This document shows, piece by piece, positions 1 through 11,861 of a DNA stretch of 64,000 nucleotides. Every line of letters starts with the position of its first letter. Positions within the stretch are counted from its first letter, which is position 1. The translations under genes were made by a program, and so were the position numbers. This DNA is from Siphonodentalium dalli (taxonomy: Eukaryota > Mollusca > Scaphopoda > Gadilida > Siphonodentaliidae): the NCBI GenBank assembly GCA_032622095.1, contig CP136061.1, positions 21,890,991 to 21,954,990 of the forward strand. The letters run 5' to 3'. The notes under the pieces were generated by a model. It did not search any database. It was given only the letters and a program-made list of their open reading frames with translations, and had not been told where the DNA came from.

Positions 1-209
1 AAAAAAGGGCCCCAACATTTTATCCGTAGCGGAAACCCTGTCATAGGATTCATTCCCGATTTAGTAATTCCATGTGTTTGCTGGTTTGATACACCATGAC
101 TTGTGACTTGGTAATGTTGTTGTAAATTTAATTTTACTTGTTCCGAAGTTTTATTTGTGACTTGTTCATCTTTTTATAATTATGAATTGTTGTGTTCAAC
201 TATTCATAG

Positions 210-3200
210 GTTTGATTCAAGACTTGGTGATCTTGTTGACCCTCCATATGCCGATACTGAATCAAGAACAGACTCTCGGATCCAGAGTGAGTATAGCTTA
301 ATCATTAAACCACCAATCAGATTTCAAATATTCAAAGCCAAAATCACTTTTGAATTGAAGGTATATTTGGTTATCTTAACATGAAACAATTAAAAAATTT
401 CACGCTTTTATTTTGTTTTAATCATCTAAATATTAATGTAATAACATAAACATGTGCAATTAAAATATTTGAACCGACACAGAACAAAACGATATCAAAT
501 TTATTGAAAAATATTAGAAACAAAACACATACCAAATTCTTTATACATAATTTCTGGGTTTGAACGAGCCATATCCATTCAATCACTGCACTTCCTAAGA
601 AACAGAACACAATGCACATCTAACTTCAAACTTGAAAAACATTGATCAAATAAATTTCTGACCAGTATAAGAATATATTTTGCGGTGTTTGGTGGCATTG
701 ACATTTATATAACTTAGTAAACTCTGATTTCAGGATTGCTCTTTGTAGCATCAATGTTGGGACTATGTCGCTCTGATGATGTAGACTTAATTAAGGTTAG
801 TTCTGCTGATCTTCGTAGCATCAATGTTGGGACTATGTCGCCCCGATGATGTAGACTTAATTAAGGTTAGTTCTGCTGATCTTCATAGCATCAATGTTGG
901 GACTATGTCGCCCCGATGATGTAGACTTAATTAAGGTTAGTTCTGCTGATCTTCATAGCATCAATGTTGGGACTATGTCGCCCCGATGATGTAGACTTAA
1001 TTAAGGTTAGTTCCGCTGCTCGTAATAGCATCAATGTTGGGACTATCTCGCTCCGATGATGTAGACTTAATTAAGGTTAGTTCTGCTGATCTTCATAGCA
1101 CCAATGTTGGGACTATGTCGCTTCGATGATGTAGACTTAATTAAGGTTAGTTCTGCTATCATATTTGTGAACCTATATTAAACTCTGGTTCCCATGACTA
1201 GTCAGTCAAAAGCTCTTCAGAACTTTCGGACCTCCGACTTAAATATAGTTTATCTTTTTTTATTAACTTTCTCTAACATGTTTCACTGATGAATGGAATT
1301 ATAATAATTAGTATATTTAATGTTAAACCAATTTCAACTACTGATTTATTTCATCATGCACTACATAGTGTTAATAACCTTGTTAAACAGTTCCTTTTTC
1401 ACACCTAGGTATGTGGTAATTTCAGCTTGACCAATCTTACCCATGATTAGGTCACTGAACTGTGTCCATTCATATTTACTTTAATTGATGGCATTGGTAT
1501 CACTAGATCTTTTGTTTTCATTTTCTGCATTTCAACTCAATTTACATATAAATGGGATTGTTCAATTCTTTTTTTGTTTTTGTTGGTATTTTAGGGTGTA
1601 ACCACTGGTAGGAAACAAGCTGCATTTATTGACATGCTGTTAGATGTAGTGTGTATCTATGAATTGGCAGACGATCCTCAAGCTAAAGCATTCAATGTGC
1701 CTGGTGTTGTAACGTGAGTAACTTAGGTCCTTTATATTTATAACTTGAGCAATTTAACAGCTTGGTTTATGGACCCATCCTACAACTTTTTTTCTCAATA
1801 ATGTAAAAACAAATAATTCATTTACCTAGATTGGTTTATGTTTATGTTGATTAAAATATGAATCATGAGGTCACAATGGTGAAAAAAATAGTTATGGCAG
1901 TCTCTTATATGTATCTCCTTCTTTTCCATTATTAACATGGTTTTATAGGAATAAGTACCTCAGCGTATTTTTATAATATGGGTAAAACTTATCATGTTAA
2001 ACAATATTGTGAAATTCGTGGACTGTTCTGCTAATTTGTGCATAATTTTATTTTTATTATTTTCCCCTCCTGCATCTACTTTATATCAACCTAAGTGTTC
2101 GTAAACCAGGTTACTTTATTGTTGTGGCCTTATTCAGTTTACAAGAATACTAGCTGATGTGCCCGACTTCGACTTTTGGGATTTCTTTGTGGTCGCCTCC
2201 GTCTGGGCAGAATATACAGCGTTGGTCCAGAAACATGCCTATATGAGCATATATGAGTGAGGTCAAGGTCAAGGACACAGTCGCACGTGAAATTGGACCC
2301 GCCCATATTGTTCCCGGGATCAAAGTAGGCCTACATACCAAATTTGAGTCGGATCGGTCGAGCAGTTTTCGGGTCTATAAAACACAGACAGACAGACAGA
2401 AGTTCCAAAATATATAATGGATGATTCATTTCAAGCTTCATATAATATAATGTAGGCTCCTCGTCTGGACTTAACAGAGTGCGCAATCTGTACCCTCATT
2501 TTGACTTCGTATTCTGATAGTGGTAATAGTTTAGTGATCAATGATTACTTGTGGTCAGCTTGATATTTAAATCTAAGATGGCCGCCATTTTCATTTTTTG
2601 AGGACGACAGGCGCCTTCCCACTGTGCTTGCGCAGTGGTGTTGTCCTCTATTGTTTTTGGTTTTCGCTTTTTGTGGATTACGTCCCTTTGGCTCTCGTTG
2701 ATGTCATATTCTCAAGAGAGTATCATAGGTACACACTAAATCATGTATCCCAGTGCCAGTTCTTTCTAGCTTTGGTAGAATTATAACTGAATGATTTAAT
2801 CTTACTAGACAAATGTGTATACAAACAACCATTGGAGCCTCTCCGATGAAACGACACTGGAATTCAACGAAGAACAAGGCGTTCTGATTCCTAATCCACT
2901 ATCCATTTGAAAATTAATATGCATTGCCGGGTGAGCATGGGGAACGTGCATAAACAAATTCAAATCTTTTATTTCGATAATCAACATGGTCATACACCAA
3001 CATGCATAACACATAAACAGATATAAATATCATGCAGAACTGACAGGTCGTCCAATTTTTTTCACATGGCGGAAGGCCATAATATCTTGTTTTAAATCAA
3101 CCATGTTCTGGCAGAAGTTCATCTATTACATTGAATTCTTGTATTGGATACCATGGAAAGGCATGGTATGAAACTTTGTTTTCACCGGATGGTGAAGATG

Positions 3201-6200
3201 AAGGAAACTTGTGTCTATTAATATAACACTGCTTATAGTTTCTTGTTTCAAGATCATTATTAATTTCATGTTTGAATTTTGTTTTGCCACAGTGACTCCA
3301 CAAGCTTGGATGACCAGATAAGACATGACTATCATTTAATGGGGAGCCTAGCTTCTCAAGGTACAACTGATGCCCTGTTCTCAACTGAAATCTCACTTCT
3401 TCCTCCCGATCTACAGAAAAGAGTTGAAGCAAACTGGAAGGAAAAAGGACACACAAAAGACAAGTTCGTAACATGACAAGATTACTTCTAATTCTGATAA
3501 TTTTTTAAAAACTTTTGTGATCACATTCTTTGCTGTATTCAATAAATAGAAAAAATATTTTTTGTGTGATATAGTTTTAGGAAACTTATTGAAAGTGAAC
3601 TTCATATTTTTAATATTCTGGTTGACAAGTGTCTGTATATAAATTACGAATCAGACCCAGCTAAAGTTTCTACCATTCTGTAGATTTTGTGATATATGAT
3701 CAGAGACAGTTCAGCGACAGTATAGATACAAGCCTTGAAATAGGGTGTCTGTCATTTGCAGAATGAGGTCCCCAGAGGGTGAATTTAGTGATGCTACCCC
3801 GCATAGTGGGCTAGCATCACCAAATTCACCCTCTGGGAACCTCATTCTGCTGAGGTGTAAGCAGAATGAGGTCCCCAGAGGGTGAATTTGGTGATGCTAG
3901 CCCGCTATGGGACCTCATTCTGCAAATGACAGGCACACTATTTCAAGGCTTGTGTCTGTATATAAATTACGAATCAGACCCAGCTAAAGTTTCTACCATT
4001 CTGTAGATTTTGTGATATATGATCAGAGACAGTGCAGCGACAGTATAGGTAGCTGAAAATTCAAAAGAATTTATCCCAGTTGTTATTTAAGGGTACCACC
4101 CCTACACATCTGAATCTGGAATCCGGCTTTAAAAAAGAGATGGAATCCAGTATCCAGTTGAAGAATTTAACAATAAGGCATATATTAATTATTTTGAAGA
4201 AAAACAACATTGTGTGCAGTTAAATAACCCTTCCATGACTGGAGCTTCCTGAAATTTTGTGAAAACCCTGTGCCAGTGCATTCTCTTATATATGCGAGTC
4301 CTCCATAGGGAGCCTTGCATATATAAGAGGATACATTGGCCTAACAATACTTAACTTGACCTTGTAAGCCAATGCATTCTCATATATGCGAGGCTCCCCA
4401 TGGGAGACTCGCATATATAAGAGAATGTGCTGGGTCTTTAACAATGCTCCAGTCATGAAAGGGTCATACTAATAACAGGGATATTTTGCCTCCCAATGTT
4501 TAGTGTAATTTACGGAGCATGTTATATAATTACTATTCGGCGAGATCGCCATCAAACAACCTGGTGGCGGAGATAATAGAGGCCCAAACTAGCTACCGGT
4601 ACAGCATGGTATATATGGGAACGAATGACGCTACTTCAGTGATCTATAGTCAGCTTATCAAATAATATCTATGTAATATGAAGTAAAATGACTGAATTGT
4701 TGAATTTTGCTGCAGTTAGAATTAGAATCGGGCATATCAGACAGGCGGAATCTGGAGAATGAAAAAGGAGGGGGGGGGGGTAGCTTCTTATTTTGTTGTG
4801 TTGTGGTTTTTGATGATTGTAAACAGCTCAACGATACCTGAAACTAGCCTTTATGCTGTTGATTTTAGAGCGGCTGAATGAGGCCACGAAATATCTTCTT
4901 AGATGTTCTTACCTGCACCAAGCAATGTTCATCTTAGATGTTCTTACCTGCACCAAGCAATGTTCATCTTAGATGTTCTTACCTGCCCCAAGCAATGTTC
5001 ATCTTAGATGTTCTTACCTGCACCAAGCAATGTTCATCTTAGATGTTCTTACCTGCACCAAGCAATGTTCATCTTAGATGTTCTTACCTGCACCAAGCAA
5101 TGTTCATCTTAGATGTTCTTACCTGCACCAAGCAATGTTCATCTTAGATGTTCTTACCTGCACCAAGCAATGTTCATCTTGCTTGAATTTCTTACTTGCA
5201 GACCTCCCCAGCCGGATTTAGATGCTCTCTCTGAGACCGCTCTACGTTTAAATAAAGATTTGGAACGGCAGATCGAGATATCTGAGGAGCTTTCAAAACA
5301 GGTATGGATTGATGTTCAGCTAATAGGCAGTTTGTTGATCTTGTAGATGAACCTCCCTACAAATGAATGATGGGAATCAATTAACTACTCATCAGTGGGT
5401 AACCTGATATCAATGGGTTAGTCTTTATAGATGAATTCTCTTCTCCTTGCTTGAACTGAGCTGTTCTACCCTGTGCTTACATTTCAAAAACAGGGTTTTC
5501 TTCTCTTGATGACTTGGTAAGACTGCTACCGGCAACATTTTACCCACATATGGTGGACTTCTGCGATATTAATATATATACTAAGTGAACAGAGCAACAT
5601 GTTGCCCTTATTAGGCACACAGAATATCAAACAAAATTTGTGTAATTTTGTACCTTAAGTTTGGAAAGTTCCACTAGAACCATAGAACTATATTGCAAAA
5701 TGGTGTGATTTGGTTCTCCAGTTATTTTATTAACACATAAGTCTAAACCCACATGGACGACATTGACAAGACAACGCGCATGGCAAGTCAAACACAATAG
5801 TTCTAGTTTACTGCAATTTTAGTAGCTTGCGAAAATCATCAACAAAGCTATCGCTCTAATTCTCCATTCTGTCATTAAGTTTTTAGTGTAGGAATTGTTC
5901 TCAAAGCACATAGAAAATTTGACTTTGGGGGGAATGGTTTCGCCATTTTGGCTGGAAAACCCCACATTAAATATAGAAAACCACAGACTAGTACAGTCAG
6001 AAAGGAAGTATGACTGGCGACATCTAATGCAAGTCAATTTTAGTATATGCCTAGTAGGAGAATATTCCTTTAGTGCTCTATTAAAAATTATCTTAATTTT
6101 GGTTGGATTATGCATTGAATATTTATTGATATGGAATAATCTGTCATGTCTTGGGTCTGAATTTTTCTCTTCCTCTTTACAGTTTTCCTTCGAAGAATTT

Positions 6201-8767
6201 GACGAAACAAAGGTATCAGCAGTCTCAAAAAGTTTGCAGGTAGCAATGACGGAGCTTTCACAATTAGTTATCAGCTTTTCTTACTGTCATGAAAATGAAA
6301 TGAGCCATTGGTGCAACAAAACTCCGCCCAATCTCACCCAGCTCGGTCCACTCATCAAACGGGTCAATGGTCTACTCGAACACTTCGTAAATGTAAGTAC
6401 ATAAATTATGAATGTTTATGTATCACACGTTAGAGAGATTTGCCCCATCTGTCAGGTAGATTTGGTGTCTTGTCTGGGAGATTTCAAAATCTAAACCAAA
6501 ATGTACATTTTCATTAATTTTCTTCATGGGAAATAAATTCTGAATGAAGAAGTAATGAAAATGAAAATTTTAATTGATTTCAACATGGATTCCACTCTCA
6601 TTGGATTGGAAAAATGTATTAAATTTGTTCAGTGATTTGATTATGAACTCCAGGAAGGAGAAGAACAATTTCAATTGAGAGTCGGAAAGTCTATCTGTTG
6701 TTCGACATACACATGCGACTTACATATTTACTTCCTGGTTATCGGCATAAAATTACTGAATTTTTTTTTTATTACCTGTATTTCCCCAAACCGTGAGATA
6801 ATATGGAGGTTGCGAGAGCACGGGGTTTAAGGCCTCAAATCAGGAGGCTCGCGTCAAACCGGGAGATTATACAGGTCTGCTCCCTGTATATATTGAATAT
6901 CTTTAATATGTACCTGGTAAACCAGATTTAAAGGGGTACTATACACTAAATCCGGTCATTTATGGGACCATCCTTTTATACTCAACATAATATATGCAAC
7001 AAATGAATGAATTTGAGCCATGGTTGAGTGCAAATTACACTCTTGTGCTTTTTGAATGATGTAAAACACATGGCAATTATAATGAATTAATGACTCAAGT
7101 GGGATAGCATCTAAATTCCCCCTCTGGGGACCTCATTCTGCAAATATCAGACGCTATATCCAAGCTTGGCTCACGAGGGTTATTTCACTGAGAAATCGTC
7201 CACTGCATCAAGAATCCGCCAACACCTGCCATCCCTCCCCAAAATTGGATCACATAACCGTAATTATCAAGATTTGAACCAACTTCACAATAGGTAGCCA
7301 GTTTATGTTGGCCTAATGTTTTATATACCTTATCAACTGAACTACCGGGGTAAAGATGGGGGCATTTTTATTTTAGATCATGTCATGTGAAGTGGTAGAT
7401 GAGAACTGTAAATCCTTATTTCCAAGTCTGTTTGGGGCCTATTAACCCTTTACCCAACAGAATGGCCCTGTGCCAATGCATTCTCTTATATATGCGAGTC
7501 GACCATAGGTCGCCTCGCATATATAAGAGAATGCATTGGCTTAACACATTAAAAATTATAAAATTGTTAAAGAATGTAAGAAAAAATGGTAAAAAGTGTT
7601 AAAAAAAGGCCAATGCATTCTCTTATATATGCGAGGTGACCTATGGTCGACTCGCATATATAAGAGAATGCATTGGCACAGGGTATAACTGTAACCATCA
7701 CAATGTGGTCAATGAGCCGGTTCCAATGATACCCATATTTGTATGGTTCTATTGAGACAGACCGAAGATATTTTAGGCTGTTGAAGCTTTATTTGGCCGG
7801 TTTGTTGGGTAAAGGGTTAATCTTACATTTAATTTTCTATGATCATACTCCTTTTCCTGTCTCCTAATATCTATTTTTTTTACCATTGTGCTTCAATTAA
7901 TTTTCACTGAATAATTTCACATTTTCAGGTCTTAAACAGTATAAGGAGAATAAGAAAATCTCATGAAAATTTCAACAGTAAGATAAAATACCATGTGCAG
8001 TCATTAACCAAAGGAGGGCCAAAAGGCACAAGTATAGGTAATTTAACTTCTAGAGCAGATTTTAGTCTTATTTCGTTTATTTTAGAATCAAGATTGACGC
8101 TTTTGATTTAGATATCCGTCTCCATTTGGGGTATAAAAAAACTTTGGCCAAATGAATTTCTTTTTGTTGGCCATTTTTGAAAAAATGTATATTTACTTGA
8201 TTATTACATTTAGTCTTGTGTAGGTTGAAGTTCATGTCCATAGTCATACTTGGATTACAATTTTACACCTTGCTCAATCTAATTTTGATCATAGAATTTT
8301 ACGAAGTTTTACCAACTATTTTAAATTTAATTAGAAGATACTGGTATGTTTATTTGGATCCTGAGAGTATGTTATTTTAGATGTAAGTTAGGCAATACAG
8401 GTTTTTTCGATTCACATCAATGAAGTGACATAAAAATGGTTAGTAATGGCATTACAGCAAAGTTATTACATTTTTAGTTTGATATCGGCCAAGATATATA
8501 TCAGCCCAAGGTAACTTCATATCATCCTTCGACCTTCTAAATTTTACGGTTCCCATATAGGTTGAAACATTTTTTGTCATATTTGAAATATCCGGTTGCT
8601 TCTGGCATATATCATAATCATAATATCTCTGACTTTAATTTTCAGAAAAATCCAGCAAGGCTCTCTTGGACTCTGTTACCAACACAATTAATATCCTCGA
8701 GAGTACATTGAACCGGGAGGATCTGTCGTTTGAATCATCCATCCTCTCCAACAGGATACTGGGATGA
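210..8767 (+). CDS. HAUS7: HAUS augmin-like complex subunit 7, 3-prime eight coding exons (5-prime partial)
   Basis: Subunit of augmin, which recruits gamma-tubulin to existing spindle microtubules for branching nucleation. I joined exons 210-286, 734-795, 1595-1713, 3293-3463, 5202-5301, 6183-6392, 7929-8037 and 8646-8767 (TGA at 8765-8767). All junctions are AG/GT and all phases agree, giving 322 residues; human HAUS7 is about 370, so an N-terminal part is left of the window. Matches to the remembered human protein: MLGLCRSDDVDLIKG against its LMLCAPDDQELLKG segment, RKQAAFIDMLLD against QKQLHFMDQLLD, and LSQLVISFSYCHENEM with the following L-GPLIK block. The middle, DLDALSETALRLNKDLERQI, looks like coiled coil. 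The donor after 3463 (GTTCGT) is weak but is the only one that keeps phase. Exons 734-795 and 5202-5301 border tandem arrays. The identification rests on family memory plus the consistent splice model. Confidence 0.87.
746..1160 (+). repeat. Six 70-bp tandem copies of a HAUS7 exon end plus its splice donor
   Basis: Units start with TAGCA at 746, 816, 886, 956, 1026 and 1096. The first unit is the 3-prime 47 nt of the real exon 734-795 plus its donor; the other five lie in the following intron. Every unit keeps TAG before the coding segment, an open 47-nt segment and the donor AAG/GTTAGT. Units differ at one codon (Ser, Pro, Pro, Pro, Ser, Phe) and unit 5 also changes Cys to Ser. Confidence 0.93.
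2138..2412 (+). repeat. Dispersed repeat with ACAG-type tail in a HAUS7 intron
   Basis: Starts near CTAGCTGATGTGCCCGACTT and ends with ACAGACAGACAGACAGA followed by a TTCCAAAATATATAATGG tail. The same start and tail types occur at 47418-49250 and a similar tail at 57905-58080. It contains TCAAGGTCA at 2263-2271. The superfamily is not identified. Confidence 0.6.
2600..2648. repeat. Short hairpin
   Basis: Inverted repeat with outer arms GAGGACGACA and TGTTGTCCTC and inner arms CCACTGTG and CGCAGTGG. It lies in a HAUS7 intron and is perhaps a remnant of a foldback element. Confidence 0.5.
3630..4051. mobile_element. Foldback MITE of the CAAGCCTTGAAATA family between 99-bp direct repeats
   Basis: The MITE is 3729-3952 and begins CAAGCCTTGAAATAGGG and ends with the inverse. 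Inside, segments containing GCAGAATGAGGTCCCCAGAG recur in inverted order. It is flanked by near-identical 99-bp copies, 3630-3728 and 3953-4051, instead of the 8-bp duplication seen around other copies. It lies in the HAUS7 intron between exons 3293-3463 and 5202-5301. Confidence 0.85.
4228..4463. mobile_element. MITE with CCCTTYCATGACTGGAGC ends carrying two hairpins
   Basis: Terminal inverted repeats CCCTTCCATGACTGGAGC and GCTCCAGTCATGAAAGGG. Inside are two palindromes (about 4267-4345 and 4370-4432) of the type TGCATTCTCTTATATATGCG. Related copies are at 9302-9535 and 20453-20669. Confidence 0.8.
4901..5180 (+). repeat. Eight 35-bp tandem units ending at a HAUS7 splice acceptor
   Basis: Exactly eight units with the core TTCTTACCTGCACCAAGC, starting at 4901, 4936, 4971, 5006, 5041, 5076, 5111 and 5146. 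The next bases, 5181-5201, resemble a diverged ninth unit (TTCTTACTTGCAG) and contain the AG used for exon 5202-5301. Each unit carries AG dinucleotides between any distal branch point and the true acceptor. Confidence 0.93.
6932..7176. mobile_element. Two MITE fragments
   Basis: 6932-7090 matches one arm of the AGGGGTAC foldback family (full copies at 20016-20320 and 21161-21410). 7095-7176 matches one end of the CAAGCCTTGAAATA family (CCCTCTGGGGACCTCATTC and a diverged CAAGCTTGG end). Both lie in a HAUS7 intron. Confidence 0.65.
7442..7820. mobile_element. piggyBac-type MITE flanked by TTAA, with twin hairpins
   Basis: TTAA at 7442-7445 and 7817-7820 flanks inverted ends CCCTTTACCCAACA and TGTTGGGTAAAGGG. 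TTAA duplication plus CCC ends is typical of piggyBac-derived MITEs. Inside are two stem-loops of about 70 nt (7470-7536 and 7607-7682) with GCATTCTCTTATATATGCGA arms. Close copies are at 23247-23634 and, inverted, 27191-27596. Confidence 0.85.
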
Positions 8768-9085
8768 AAAGTTATAATTTACATGTACACCCACAAATCT
8801 ACAGACGGTGTCAAATTCTAAAACTTTGTAAGCTCACCAGCAATGCAATTGGCCTGGACAATAGATCTGTTTAAGAGGAGAATGATATTAAACCTTTCCT
8901 GTATTTCCCCAGTGGTTGGGGGTGGTGCAGAATTTGGTTTACTCCTCAGTGATTGGGGCAGTGCGGAAAAATGCTTTGTGAGAAGCATGTAGCGAACAGA
9001 GTGTTATGTGGGTAAAGCAAGAAATCAAAGGTAAACTCCAGAGAAAGACTGAAAATGCAAATAAATTTACCTGTCTTATTTTGAT
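8768..9085 (+). other. HAUS7 3-prime UTR candidate with AATAAA
   Basis: The sequence after the stop has no further coding signal. AATAAA at 9060-9065 is a possible poly(A) signal. A later AATAAA at about 9863 is an alternative. Confidence 0.35.
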
Positions 9086-9301
9086 TGAATCTAATTAAGT
9101 ATATCTGAGGTCAGTGGAATGGGGCATGCAGCTTGTTCTCACCGCCCAGATAATATCTATAAAAATGTAGGTGTTGCGCCGTGAAATCATTGATTTTTAC
9201 CGTTTAGTGGTTCTCCATAGCATTACCATAGTAGCACATGTTACAAGTTACACATACATGTGGCTGAACCTGGCTAATATCTAATGGCTACATCATCTTT
9301 A

Positions 9302-9535
9302 TTAACCCTTTCATGACGGGAGCTTCCTGAAATTTGGCAAAAACCCTGTGCCAATGCATTCTCTTATATGAGTCTCACATGGGAGCCTCCCATATATAAG
9401 AGAATACATTTGAACAATAGTTACATTGGCCTTGTTAGCAAATGCATTCTCTTATATAATAATATGCAAGACTCCCCATGCACTTGCACAGGATCTTTAA
9501 TGCTGTACCACCGCAGCTCCTGTCATGAAATGGTT
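9302..9535. mobile_element. Diverged MITE of the CCCTTYCATGACTGGAGC family
   Basis: TTAA at 9302-9305, then CCCTTTCATGACGGGAGC, with the inverse GCTCCTGTCATGAAATGG near 9515-9532. It contains decayed TATATAAGAGAAT hairpins. A lone end of the same family is at about 10023-10045. Confidence 0.7.
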
Positions 9536-10118
9536 ATGATAATTGTTTTAAATCCTTGATAATCCGTTCCGAATACATTTGGTGACTTCCAAGAAAAGAT
9601 GGTAAAATAATATTTTCAATTAACTAAACTTTCGAGAACAAAATTTGGGGCAGGTCCTTACAGTGAGCTAAATCTAGCGGTATAGATCTGAAAGAAATGT
9701 AAAGATTATGACCTCACTAAATTGAGCCTATAGATTAACTGAAGTTGTATTGAGTTATATTGAGCATTACATACATTTTATCTCCCAAAAATATGTATTT
9801 ATCATTAGAGTCTTTGCACTCAGGTTATGTTGTTATAACTATTACATAATGTATCATTCAACAATAAAGGAAAATATTTTGCAAGTGTTTTTATCCAGAA
9901 GTTATTCATTTCCATCTTTATTATTGTTGTTTTTGAGAAGTTAATCGGATGGAGCAAAACCCCATCAGTTGGTCCAAGTTATGTTGAATGAGGATTGAAT
10001 GGCATTCATATTAACCAGGACGCTTCAGTCATGGAAGGGTTAAGTATATCTAAGTCGAGAACAGGGGTAATAACTTGGCTATAGTGAGTTTGATCGATCT
10101 CACAATTGCAGGTACACA

Positions 10119-10470
10119 GGTTCTTATGATGGTTAATATATGTTCCAAGTTATGTTGAATAAGGATTGAATGGCATTCATATTAATCACCCAGGAACCTA
10201 TGATGGTTAATATATGTTCCAAGTTATGTTGAATAAGGATTGAATGGCATTCATATTAATCACCCAGGAACCTATGATGGTTAATATATGTTCCAAGTTA
10301 TGTTGAATTAGGATTGAATGGCATTCATATTAATCACCCAGGAACCTATGGTGGTTAATATATGTTCCAAGTTATGTTGAATAAGGATTGAATGGCATTC
10401 ATATTAATCACCACAGGAACCTATGAATAAGGATTGAATGCCATTCATATTAATCACCACAGAACCTATG
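10119..10470. repeat. 74-bp tandem repeat, about 4.5 copies
   Basis: Units contain ATGATGGTTAATATATGTTC and TTGAATGGCATTCATATTAA. Unit phase points are at 10126, 10200, 10274 and 10348, followed by shortened copies to 10470. A partial copy at about 9970-10015 precedes the array. It is intergenic, downstream of HAUS7. Confidence 0.9.
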
Positions 10471-10627
10471 AACTTGCATTTGGAGATTTATCAAACTCAT
10501 TTTAGCCGAGTTGTCACCTTTTTTCATTTTTGAAATATACATTACTTTGTCAAAGCTTTTCAACATAATATTTTTGCACAACACATATCTTTTATGTTTG
10601 GCTTACAAGGTCAAGATAAATATTGTT

Positions 10628-10707
10628 AGGCCAATGCTTTCTCTTATATATAGTGAGGCTCCCGATGCCAGACTCGCATATATAAGAGAATGCATTGGCA
10701 CAGGGTT
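10628..10707. repeat. Solitary hairpin of the TGCATTCTCTTATATATGCG type
   Basis: Inverted arms GCCAATGC-TTCTCTTATATA and TATATAAGAGAATGCATTGG close on a short loop. This is the cargo hairpin found in the TTAA and CATGACTGG MITEs, here without recognisable MITE ends. Confidence 0.75.
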
Positions 10708-10829
10708 TACATTGTGATGCGTATGGAACACATGGCTCACACGGATTTGTAAATATGACACAGAAGGAACACAAATTCTAGTCACATTTGTGTAATTAAA
10801 AACAAGGAATAACATTTCATGATGTATGG

Positions 10830-11860
10830 TTTATTCTGGAATGATAGTTCTGTTTCAGAAACATAATTTGTTTTCTTGCTTAACCTCTTGGCTGTTATAC
10901 GTCAGTACTCAGAAGGGATGTAAAATGTCACGCTGTGTGCTGTACGTCTGTACTGAGTATGGTCCTACTTCAGGTTGCTTTTTATTCATAACCGGAAATA
11001 AGTACATATGAATCATTGTATCTCGACGTTTGAAATAATGTATGATGTTCCAGCATTGAATGATAAAAGCCATTCTAAGGAGTCAGTGTTCAGGTTTTTT
11101 CGATATTCCCGTTTTAATTTTCCACTAGAAATTGTCCAGAACGTCAACGGCCCCACATACATTCAGCAGTGAAGAGGTTAAGGGAATTCCTGGAAGGTCA
11201 AGTGATTAATTTTGAATGGAGATTTTCATGCAAATCTCAGAGCAAATCTTACTGAGTGGCTAATATTTTTTGGGTAAGACCTGATGCATTATATTTTGTG
11301 ATAAGACCTGGTGCATTAAAAGAAGGTAAAAAATTGTTATTTCAGAAAAAATTCTCATAATTAAATGCAGTGTGATAATTGATCATTTACTTTGCTCATC
11401 TGCCAGTTAATTAGTATTTATTTCCAAAATATTTCAACTTTGACCTGTATTTTGTGGTAGTGAACCAACATGCCATTTAGTTCAGTAGAACACTAAAGTG
11501 ATCATCCGGAAATATGTTCATCAGCCAGGTTTACGTTATAAATCAGGTGGTTTATTTCACAGAGGTGTAGCAGCTATGGTATCTGTGGTCCTCACTGGCC
11601 GTGATACTGACACGCATGATCGCCGGAATTATAAATTTACCTAGAACATCATCTTGCAAATAACATTTTAGTCTTGCATATCAATAGCCATATTGCCAGC
11701 AGTTTTTTAACCGAGATGCTTATAATAGTGTTCAGTAAATCCAACAGTCAAAGTGAATCATTTTGATGGACGGATAAGCTTATCTTTCTTCTTAACGATA
11801 GATACTCTGGCTGATGAGTCATCTTCAGTATAAACCACATAGACTATATTCAGTCTATTT
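10830..11860. other. Intergenic stretch, nothing recognised
   Basis: AT-rich DNA with stops in all frames. I see no convincing exon, RNA gene or complete repeat. Confidence 0.5.
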
Positions 11861-11861
11861 T

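Noticed and set aside
746-1160. CRISPR-like array
   Set aside because: The 70-bp units have no unique spacers, the DNA is eukaryotic, and the unit is an exon end plus splice donor.
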